Shown here: positions 27,401 to 39,200 of the stretch, in pieces
How the letters are laid out: each line of letters starts with the position of its first letter
Position numbering within the stretch: position 1 is the stretch's first letter
From: Sipunculus nudus
Taxonomy: Eukaryota; Annelida; Sipuncula; Golfingiida; Sipunculidae
Assembly (NCBI GenBank): GCA_026874595.1
Contig: CM049310.1
Span: forward strand, 21,116,058-21,180,057
Length of the DNA stretch: 64,000 bases
Direction: 5' to 3'
The notes under the pieces: generated by a model
Database searches by the model: none
Told to the model about the DNA's origin: nothing
The model's input: the letters and a program-made list of their open reading frames with translations, nothing else
Program-made: the position numbers and the translations under genes

Positions 27401-30400
27401 AAATTTCAAACCAATAAATTTAAGCACTCCTGAGATATGAGCAATTTTCACCCAAAGCCAACACACAGATGAATGCTAGGCAAGAATGGTTGCAGTTGGC
27501 GCCACCAGTCTTTAGGACAAGATGGAGGTATCCAAGATATATGGACTTGCACAATTTCAGCCCAATACAACAAAGCACTCCTGAGAAAAGGGCATTAATT
27601 TATTCGACAAACAAGGCCTGTAATGCAACCTGTGCATTGGGATATACACCAGGTATAATGCTTCAATGCTGAACCATTACTTTTCATGTATATGAACAAT
27701 ACAAGTACTAAACATTTTGAATAAGAAACAATTACACAAACATCACTGCTAAAATTCTGGCATGGGTACACACAACATAAAATGATTCAAGCTGGCACCA
27801 CCAGTCCTGTATACAACAAAGCTATCAGAGATATAAACATATGCCCAATTTCAGACTGATATATCAAATCCCTCCTGAGAAATAAGCAGTTACACACACT
27901 ATGCAAAAATGATTGTAGGTCGCACCACCAGTCTTGTATACGACAAAGGCATTCAATATGTATAAATATGCCAATTTCAGGCTGATAAATCAAATTCCTC
28001 TGTAGAAATAATCAGGCACATACACTGTGCAAAAGTCATTGTAGGTGGCGACACCTGTCTTGTGAAAGAGAAAGCCATCAATGACACATAGACATGTCAA
28101 AATATCAGGCCAATACATCAAACTTACCTTGAGTCTGATGCACAGGGCTGACCAGGCTTAGGTGAGAAAGGCAGTTGCCCCAAGTGATCTGTGACAAATT
28201 ACTGGCTCTGGCTACTGCACTGAGTGGACTCTTGACCAGCACCTGGCTAGACTGAGTGAACTTTTGACCTGTACCTGGCAGCACTGAGTGAACTCTTGAC
28301 CTGTTGCATAATCTGACACGTTGGCAGTCTGCCAAAGCTATAAACAAAATGCAGCAACTGCACTGAGTGAACTCCTGACCTATACCTGGGTGCACTGAGT
28401 GAACTCTTGACCTGTTGCCTAATCTGATGCAGTTGGCAGTCTGCCAAAGCTATAAATAGATCCAGACTCACCTTTGGCCTGTTGCCAAATCTGCAATAGT
28501 AGCCACATCATTGCATAAGCTCACAGATTGGCTCCACATGCAGCCCTGAGGGCCATGACACCAATGAGGTGATCACATGCTACCCATGAGGTGTTCACAT
28601 GACACCCATGTGGTGATCACGTCTTGTGCTTGGCTGAACTGACTGAACTCTTGACCTATATCTGGCTGCACTGAATGAACTCTTGATCTGTTGCCAAATC
28701 TGAAACAGTTGGCAGTTTTTCAACCTATTTATTGATACAGACACAATCTTTGCCTGTTGGTAAATCTGTTTACACATACTGACAGATTTTGGCTTAAATG
28801 CTTTTTACTTTCAAGCTGACATATTCATAAACTTTTTACCAAAAATATCTATAATAATAAAAGATGCAGTCCTTTCTGTTTCATTGTTAAAGGTCCAATA
28901 ATTCTGCCAAAAAACATTCAAGTAAACTTGAACAAAGGCCAACCAAGAATAATTTTTGTGCAATGTTACAGAAGTTATAATTGATAGAACAATTTTGTAG
29001 AAGAACACTATTGCAGTCCTCAGTTTGAAATAGACATAATAATGGCCATAAGACCAACTTAATCTTTACACGACTCAACCAAAAATCAACAAACTCAATC
29101 TATTCTTATATGACTGAAAGAACCATGTCCTAGGATAATTCTTTTGAAAAATTGAATGATTCAACTTCAGTTTCATCATAAACATTATAAGCTGAAAGAG
29201 GCTAAAATTATGAGGTTTTTGCCCATAAAAAACAGGTCAATGTAGGTGGCCCCACAAAATTTGCAACTTCAAATATGAGTCATGTGACCAACATTTGCAC
29301 AATACTTGGTAATGCTAGGTTCTGTCATTTCTGAGATTACTATATCAGAATGCTTACTTGGCCAAATGACTAAGTTCAAATTCGTGTAACTCCGCTAAAA
29401 TTCATCAAATGCAAACCATTTGAACAAATTTGAGAAGGCATGCCTCTGGGATCATTTCTGTAAAATATTGAACAATTTGGCTGGACTGTTTACAAGAAGA
29501 AGACTTTTAAAGGTTTTTCAGCCTTTACCCTATAAAATTTAAGTAAATGCAGATAACAAAACAATAAGTTGAATCCCACAACATCTAATACTTATAAAAG
29601 GAATTTGGTTAACGTTTGTTCGCATTGTCTCTATAACCGCGCTGTGTACAATATGGTGCCATACATCATTTTAAAGGTTATTCTCCCCGCAGTGACATAG
29701 GCGATATAAAAATAAATAATTTTTAATATACATATAATTTTGAGTGATTTTTCTGTTTTTTTACCGTGCACAGCCAAACTGCCTTCGGCAATCACCGGAA
29801 TGCGTGCATCGTGGTCACTTAACCTCTAACACTAAGGACTATTGTTCATATGAATACCGCTTGCTTTCAATTAGGGATCCCACATGCGTGGTCAGTAAAA
29901 GAGAAAAACACATGTTTCTTGCTTTATGAAATGGAGAGTTCAACCCAGGAGGATTAATGACAAAACCTAATTTTAGGTCCCAATTTCAGGAACAGGGCTC
30001 GGGTGGTGTCAGGGGTTTCAGACCTCAAAATTTGTATAATATGATGAAAAAAAAATTGCGGCGGTTGAAAATGAACACAAAATAAATGTTAAAAATATTA
30101 GAGCGACTGCAGGATCACTCACGCACTGTCTCCACCAGGTTACAAGTTTATACGGACGGACGGTATGATGTTAAGGATTCATGTAATTTAAAAGTAAGTG
30201 GCAAAATTAAGATACAAGCAGCTGTACCTAGAAACGGTTTCTGTTCACAGAAGTGTTGTGCCTCAGAGAGGTGCGTGAGTTATTCTGCAATCGTCCCAAT
30301 AGTTTATACATATCTTATGGAGACAGTTTCCCACTGAAAACCTATATTTTCTGTTAACTTTTAGAATAAAAAAAAATGAGCCAACATTTCACATCTCAGT

Positions 30401-33214
30401 TAATAAATCTCCCTAACCCCGGTAATAAGCCTGGTATACAAGGTCTATCAGCTAGTATAATATGTGACAAATTATTGCATAAAATATGGGGATGGTAGCT
30501 CCTGCTATTCCTGAGAAATTATGGGTTTATGTACAGATGACCAATGACCCCAGTACAAAATAAGGTCAATGCAGGTGGCGCCACCAATACCTGAATTTCA
30601 TATATGACTCATGTGACCAACACTGGCATAAAATTTGGTGATAATAGCTCTGGCCATTTCTGAGATTGTCATTTTAGTATGCTTTTTTGGACAGATGACT
30701 AAGTTCAACTTCCTGTAACTCGGCCAAAATTCACCCAAATTTAACCATTTGAACAAACTTGAGAGAGATGGTACAAGAGATTATTTCTGTGAAATATTGA
30801 ACAATTTGGCTTGACTGTTTTGGAAGATTTTTAAAAGTTTTTTTAGCTTTTTCTCTATAAAATCTAAGAAAATGCAGAGTTTTTCATATGGCTAATTTTT
30901 TGCATTAAATTTCATGATGCTAGCTCCAGTCTTTTTTGAGATAGTATGGGTTATGGCACAGATGACAGACGCTGGATGCCCCAACACCATCGCATTAGCT
31001 AACAGGTTCACTAAAAATTACTACAGATGTATACTGAATGCAAAATTATAATACAGATACATCTCACTGATGGTAATTTCTTGAATTAAGTAGAGTATGG
31101 ATACTATTTATAATCCATGTACAGCGGTCTTTATATACCCACAGAGAGCTGTATACCTGTAATTGTAACATTGCCTGGCATGAGGAATATCTAAAATCAT
31201 AAATCTACATTTTTTAAAAGCTTTTAAAAAACATTCTTGTCAATATTAACAATAGATAACCTGAAATCTAAATGTCTAGTGGCATGATGTAACAGGTGCT
31301 GATAAACTGGTGCCAGGCTAGATGTATCTGCTTCACACAGTTAACATATATGGTAAAATGACACAATTCAATCTTTAAAATTCAGCCAAAATTCATTCTT
31401 TGGAACCATAAAAGACAATTATTATAATAATTATTCAGGGGATTATTCTTGTAAAATATTAAACAAATTAGCCTCAGTGGTGTTAGTCGTAAAATGTTTT
31501 GCAGGTTTATAACTCATATATGAAAATACAGAACAAGTGACCCATGGGTCATAACGCTCAGCTGACTGGGAAGAGATTTGCAAAAGGAAATTTTATCATC
31601 TGAATGGTAGTATATACCCATTCAACTGAAGCATCAAACAGATTAACCAACAGGCTGAGATTGTGTCTGTATTAATATATCTAAAAAATAGAAAAAAAAA
31701 AAAAAATACTGGTGGCTCCACCATTCTGCAGAAACTAATAAAAACACTTAATGTTCAATATCCATGCAAAGAAGCATGGTGGTCTCTGGATTAGTTGTTC
31801 AGATATTTCAGCTTTCGTATCAATTTTTCCATTATTCTGAGGGATACTTTGCAGTCCTATAGCTTGGAGGATATGGGTAACAGAGACCTAATTTCAGGTT
31901 TCCACAGACACTTTTCATGGGCCTCCTTGCATGACAAGAATGAAGATTCTAGGTCCAGTTGTTACAATTTGTACCCCGTTGACAGATAACCACATCTTTA
32001 AAGGTCTCAAAAATAAAGAAAAAAATTGGTAAAAATTTGAAAAAAAATAGAGGTGGCGCACCCAGTCTGCTGAAATTGATGGAACATGTCATGATCAATA
32101 TGTATGCCAAAAATCATGAGCATCAGTGTTGTAGTTATTGAGATACTGGAGTTTTTGTATCAATTTTTCATTATTCTGGGGGGGTACTTTTGGAGCCATA
32201 CAACTTAATGGATATGGGTAATGGAGACCTAATTTCAGGTTTCCATGGAGATTTTTCATGGGTCTCCCTGTGTGTAAAGAATGAAGATTCTAGGTCCAGT
32301 TGTTATGATATGTGCCCTGTTAACAGATGTTCATATCTTAAAAGGTCTCAAAAATTGAGAAAAAAATTCGTAAAAAATGGAAAAATAAAGGTGGCGCCAC
32401 CAGTCTGCAGAAACTGATGAAACACTCAATGATCAATATCCATGCAAACAATTATGGTGATCTCTCCATTAGTTGTTCAGATACTTCAGCTTTTGTATCA
32501 AATTTTCCATTATTCTGAGCTGTATTTTGGAGTGCCATAGCTTGAAGGATATGGGTAACAGAGACCTAATTTCTGGTTTCCATGGAGACTTTTTATGGGT
32601 TTCCCTGTGTGTCAAGAATGAAGATTTCATGGTCCAGTTGTTGATCAATATGCATGCCAAAAATCATGACCATCAGTGATGTAGTTAATGAGATACTGAA
32701 GTTTTTGTATGAAATTTTTCACTATTCTGGGGGGGGGGGGGGTACTTTGGGGCCCCATAGCTAAAAGGATATGGGTAACAGAGACCTAATTTCTGGTTTC
32801 CATGGAGACTTTTCATAGGTCTCTCAGAATGTCAAGAATGAAGATTCTAAATCCAGTCTTTACGATTTGTGCCCTGTTAACAGAGGTCCACATTTTTAAA
32901 AGTCTCAAAAATAGAGAAAAAAAATCGAAAAATACAGGTGGCGCCACCAGTCTGCAGGACCTGATGGGACACTACATGATCAATATGTATGCCAAAAATC
33001 ATGACCATCAGTGATGTAGTTAATGAGATATTGAAGTTTTTGTATGAAATTTTTTAATATTCTGGGGGGTACTTTTGGGCCCGATAGCTCACAGGATATG
33101 GGTAACAGAGACCTAATTTCTGGTTTCCAAGGAGATTTTTCATGGACCTTTCAGAAAGTCAAGTTACAAGATTCTAGGTCCAACGGTTACGATTTGTGCC
33201 TGGTTAACGGACAG

Positions 33215-33245
<31 letters not shown>

Positions 33246-36200
33246 ACAGACAAAGAGTGATTGCTATAGCTCAGCATGACTGAAAGTCAGCTGAGCTAAA
33301 AAATACAGGTGGCGGCACCAGAATGCAGAAACTGATGAAACATTCCATGATCAATATCCATGCAAAGAATCATGGTGATCAATGCAATAGTTGTTCAGAT
33401 ACTGGAGCTTTTGTATCAAATTTTCCATTATTCTGGGGGGTATTTCGGAGCCCCATAGCTCAGAGGTTATGGGTAACAGAGACTTAATTTCAAGTGTTTA
33501 AGGAGACTTTTCATGGGCCTCTCAGCATGTCAAGAGAGAAGATTCTAGGTCCAGTTGTTACGATTTGTGCCATGTTAACAGATGACCACATCTTATGAGG
33601 TCTCAAAAATAGAGAAAAAAATTCGTAAAAAAAAAAAAATTATAGGTGGCGCCACCAGACTGCAGAAACTGATGAAACATTCCATGATCAATATCCATGC
33701 ACATAATCATGGTGATCCATGCAATAGTTGTTCAGATACTTGAGCTTTTGTATCAAATTTTCCATTTTTCTGGGGGGTACTTCGGAGCCCCATAGCTCAG
33801 AGGTTATGGGTAACAGAGACCTAATTTCAGGTTTCCAAGGAGATTTTTCATGGTACTCCCTGGATGTCAAGTGAGAAGATTCCAGGTCCAGTGGTTACGA
33901 TTTGTGCCTGGTTAACGGACAGACAGACGGACAGACGGACAGACAGACAGACAGACGGACGACGGACAAAGAGTGATCGCTATAGCTCAGATGACTTTCA
34001 GTCAGCTGAGCTAAAAATGGCTTAGTTAAGCTTCCCATAAAATTCGGTCAAAAATCACTGAACCAAAACCATTTGAACAAACTTGAATTATCAACATCTA
34101 AGGATAATTAATGTGTGTGATTTAAGAATTCGGCCCAGTGGTTTTTGAGAAGATCTCTGTAGCCACTGAGCTAAAATGGGCTGTTATGGCATATGACTAA
34201 ATTCAGCTTCCCATAACTCAGCCAAAAATCACTGAACTGAGACCATTTGAACAAAGCTTAGAAAGCACTACCCTAAGATAATTTCTGTGTGATATTAAAC
34301 AATTTGGCCATATGGTTTCAGAGAAGAAGTTTTTTGTAGCCCTCAGTATGATAAGGGCACTGATGACCCCTGTACAAAAAAGGCTGATGCAGGTGGCAGC
34401 ACCAATACCTCAATTTCAGATATGACTCATGTGACCAACATTCTCATTTAATTTGGTGATGATAGCTCCAGCCGTTTCTGAGATTGTAATTTTAGTATGC
34501 TTTTTGGACAGATGACTAAGTTCAACTTCCCGTAACTCGGCCAAAAATCACCTAACTTAAACCATTTGAACAAACTTGAGAGAGATTGTTCCAGGGATCA
34601 TTTCTGTGAAATATTTGACAATTTGGCTAAACAGTTTCGGAGAAGAAGATTTTTAAAGGTTTTCAAGCTTTTTCCCAATAAAATCTAAGAAAATGCAGTT
34701 AGCCAAAAAAAAAGCAAATCTGATAGAGTTTTTTAGTTGACTAATTTTTTGCATAAAGTTATGTAATGCTAACTCTTGCCGTTTTCAAGATAGTAAGGGT
34801 TAACGTACAGACGACGGACGACGGCAGACGGACGACGTCACACAATCGCATAAGCTCACAGGTTCGCTCAAAAGGAAGGTAGGTGCACCACCTGTCTGGT
34901 CTGAGAGAGTACTCTCCATGATGGATGGACATGCCAATACAATGAACCACTAATGAGATACAAGCAATTTTCATCCAAAGCAAACGAACAGATGGATGCC
35001 ACACAGAAATGGTTGCATATAGCATCCACCAGTCTTGAGTATGAGATAGTGGTAACCAAGATCTATGGACATGCACAATTTCAGCCCAATACATTGAACC
35101 AATCACTAAAACAAACAGATGGCAAATGCTTGGATGGATGCCACGCAAAAATGATTGTAGGTGGCACCAGTCTAGAGTATGAGATGAGGAGGTCCAAGAT
35201 CTATGGACATGCAAAATTTCACCGATATATTGAATCACTCCTGAGATATGGGCTGTTATCACAAAGACACCAAGATTCATACTGCACATAAAGGATTGCA
35301 GGTGGCGCCAACTGTCCTTGTTAGGTACAACAACATAATGGAGCAAATAACTATGCCAGGTTTCAGAGAGATCGGCCAAAGGGTCTCAGAGGAGGTCTCC
35401 TAAAACGAAGGCCGTAGCGGCAGAGTTGATGGCGGAACCCAAAAATGTCAAAATCAAAGTATCCTCAAAACTCTGTTTTGGCTGATACCATAAAACATGT
35501 TACAAGATATACTGTGGTTGCCATTTTGTTTGTGGGAGATATTCACAAAAAGGGGATGATCACAAAAATAAAACAATAGTGAATAAAAGGTCCCTTTGTT
35601 TAAGGCAAGTTTAAGAGGGGAATATTGCTTTAAAACTACCACTTGATATTCATACATGTCAGAGAATATAAAGGTATGAAAAGCTGCTTTACTTTTGTTT
35701 CTGGTCTTCAGCAGCCTTTGGTTTTGAACCATTTGCATCACCGCCAGCAAATCTAACTGCTGCTGCAGTTCTCACTCCTATCAGTAAAGAAAATGACATG
35801 ATGAGTTGATGAAATAAAGAATACCTACAGAAACATGCAAATATATAAGATTTTACAAGGTTTTTTTGTTGTTTGTTAGTATAAATGTCCTCTCCTGGAA
35901 CAGAAAACAATTTCTATAAGTGTCAGGTCATTAGTACCATTTAATTAGAAAGCTAAACATAGAAACAGTTACCTAGGAATTCAAGAGTTGGTTGACATCT
36001 GATGAGCTTTGTGGTGGATGCGATGAATTTAATGAATTCCTCAACCTGTGATTTGCGTTGTGCAGGAGTCTCAGAACTGAGAAATGATGCCGTTTTCTTT
36101 GGTAATGAAGGGAAAACTGTCCCTGAGAAATGTGCTGAAAGGGTTGACCGTAAATGTTCAAAGTCACTTGTGGTCTTCTCCACCTGTGGAAAGAGATTTA

Positions 36201-39200
36201 ATTCAAAATTGTTTCATGTATATAAATGAACATTTGACCCATGTGTCATGGTACTCAGCTGTTGAACACTACCTGTGACCATGTTTTAATATCAAATGAG
36301 TTTTCATATAATCATATAGAAATGTCATAACAGTCAGTGCCTTTTTTAAGAACCTTTTTATCCAGCTTTATAAACGTGATAAATGCTAAACATTAACAAA
36401 CGGTTTCTATTTTCTAGTTAATTGCAAAATGTTTGATTGTTGAGCTAATACTATCACATTATAGCCATTTTTCACTTTCTTAAATTTTTACTACTAGAAT
36501 ATACCCATATCAGTAAGTGCATCCACACTTTTCTCAAATTATGAGTAAGCACTGACATGGCGTGCGTGTTTGAAATGCACTGACACAAATTGCGGGACAT
36601 GTTGCCAATTTGGCGAGGGGTGAGATGTTCCGCGTCCAAAATCCTCCCAACGATTAACCCGCAACATGATTCACTTGTGGCAAAATTGCCGATATGGGCA
36701 GTGGTGAGATGTTCCCGGTCTAAATTCATGCCCGCGGTGAACCCACAACAACATTCATTTGTGTTGACCTAGTGGACTGCTTAGAAAAGGCCAAGGCATA
36801 GTGAATGTTTGGTTAGCGAGAGGAGATTCAGGACGACGTGGGCGCACTATGTGAGAATGGCCATGGCACAGCGCAGGTATTAAACCCATAATATTTTTAT
36901 CGATTTTGAGGCCATTTCTTTACCAAATGCCTAAAAAATATAAACTCGTTCTTCCCCGGACCAAGATGCACCCTCCCATGAAGTTTGACGAATGTGCGAT
37001 CCCTAGCGTGCAAATGAATCCAGAGAGACAGACAGACAGACAGACAAACAGATTCCCGTGAATTATAGTATGATAAAACAGTTGATATCAAAGATCATAA
37101 ATTACTCTTCCAGCTATATGCATCAAAGTTTTCCAAGATCAACAAGTAAAGTAAATTTCAAGTAATTCTATGAAACTAGAATATCTGCCAACGGGTGGAG
37201 GTTTTGATTTTGCCTTTGTTGGTTTGTTTGTTTGCCTGTTAGCAACATTACTCAAAAATTTATTAAAACTGAAACTATAATGAATGAAAATAATTGTAAA
37301 AGACAACAATTTATATAATATATTGTGCACATATACTCTGCCAGATCTGAAAGGTAAATTTGTGATTATGGCATTGGTTACCAAAAAAAGTTTGAAACAC
37401 TGTGGATGCTACAAATTTCATCAATTGAAAATCACTGTAAGGTAAATGACACATACACATTATAGTCATGTAAAAGAAGGGAGATTCATATTCTTATTGG
37501 TGATTATATTAATATGTTTTGAATATTCAAGAATGGTTTAACACAAAAATAATTAGCATGACATCTCATTTTACTCAGACTATTTCCAAGCCAAAAACAA
37601 TTACACCAGACAAACTTTAAATGTATTCTAAGGGCATATAAACATATCAAAAGCAAGTTGTTTCTAAATATGGTTAGAAACTTTTATACTTGTTCAAATA
37701 GGATGATCCAAACATACCATAAACTGCACAACATCTGTAGGTGAATGACTTGACTCTTTAAAGCACTGGAGGTTGGTGACCACTACCACCTGATAGTAAG
37801 TAGTCTTCCCTATCAAGCCTGGCTTCTCAAAGGTTTTTGGAATGCTCACATCAATGCCAGTGTTAACATTTTTCACCTCCCTGAAACAATCAGCAAGAAT
37901 TATGTTACTGAAAAAAAATGTAAACTTTGAAATGATAAATGACATTGTGTTTTACTTAAGTTTTCTTGAATTTTAGTGTGATGTACACAGTACCTCAGAT
38001 GAAAGTTACATTGTAAAGTGATCATATTTACAGCATTGAGGCACTGGTACATGTATAATGCCAGATTGGCCCTCTGACATGTACATGTATAGAAACCAGG
38101 GTTCCTAAAACAATGCACGGTGGCTCAATGTCTGTATGATAGAAAGTATGAGATATACTGCACTAAAATTGCTAGGTGTGACTATATTCAAGGTCCTTGA
38201 ATGACATACACATCAGTCTAGGAATATGAATCCTGTGTGCCTCACTCAAAGGAATGTTATTATTGTTACAGCACCATTTTGTGTCTTTGTATGACCATGA
38301 ATCCAATGTGTCCAACTCAAAGAAATGTTCCAGCAGCATTTTTTTAGAATAATGTAATGTGCCTAATTCTTCTTAATGGTAGTACCGCATTTTGTCTTTC
38401 CAGGAACATGAATCAAATATGCCTCACTCCAGGAAATGTTACTGCAGTGTTTGTGTCTTTCAAGGACCATGAACCAAGTGTGCCTCACTCCAGTTAATAA
38501 TATTGCAGTGTTTGTGAGCCAGAAGTAATGTTACAATGAATTGAGTGTGCCTAACGTAAAGTAACGTTATTGCAGTGTTTGAATGCCTCACTCCAGGTAA
38601 TTTTACTGCAGATTTTGTGTGTCTCATTCCAGGTATTGTAATTGCAGTGTTTGGGTGCCTCACTCCAGGTTATGTGACTGCAGTGTTTGTGTCTTTCCAG
38701 GTCCATGAATCAATTAAGTGAGCCCCACTCCAAGTAATGTTTCTGCAGTGTTTGTGTCTTTCCAGATCAATGAATCAAGTATGCCTCACTGCAGGTAATG
38801 TTATTACAGTATTTGTGAACCTAACTACAGGTATTGTTACTGCAGTGAAATTTTTGTTCCAGGACCATGAATCAAGCAAGTCTCATTAAAGGTAATGTTA
38901 CTGCAGTGTTCGTGTTGTTCCAGGACCATGAATCAAGTGAGCCTCACTTCAAGTAATGTTACTTAACAATGTTTGTGGGCCTTATCTAGGTAATGTTACT
39001 GCAGTGTTTTTTTTTTGTTCCAGGACCATGAATCAAGTGTGCCTCACTCCAGGTAATGTTATTGCAGTGTTTGTGTACCTCACTGCAGGTAATGTTACTG
39101 CAGTGCTTGTGTTGTTCCAGGACCATGGATCAAGTGATTCTCACTCCAGGTAAAGTTACACAAGTATTTGTGTCTTAAAAATCCAGAACCAACAATCATT

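Noticed and set aside
28132-28188. Possible extra HS1BP3 exon (acceptor TTTGTCACAG, donor AAGGTAAG, reverse strand)
   Set aside because: In the phase required by the preceding exon it meets a TAA after ten codons. Skipping it joins 35693-35777 to 25932-26128 in frame.
31795-33283. Recurrent ORFs with DMGNRDLISGF and NEDSRSSCYDLCPVNR (also reversed at 53770, 54173, 61388, 62425, 62783)
   Set aside because: Translations of the family-1 unit in one frame. Starts and ends vary between copies, stops and indels interrupt many, and no known domain is visible.
34759-35379. 206-codon reverse-strand ORF, the longest in the window
   Set aside because: It runs through several copies of family-2 and the end of a family-4 element. 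Its internal peptide repeats (HVHRSW, SHTxDWxxLQSF) are translations of the DNA repeat unit, and no protein family is recognisable.
38370-39165. CRISPR-like array
   Set aside because: Units are imperfect and spacing irregular, there are no unique equal-length spacers or cas genes, and the DNA is a eukaryotic intron. It is a minisatellite.
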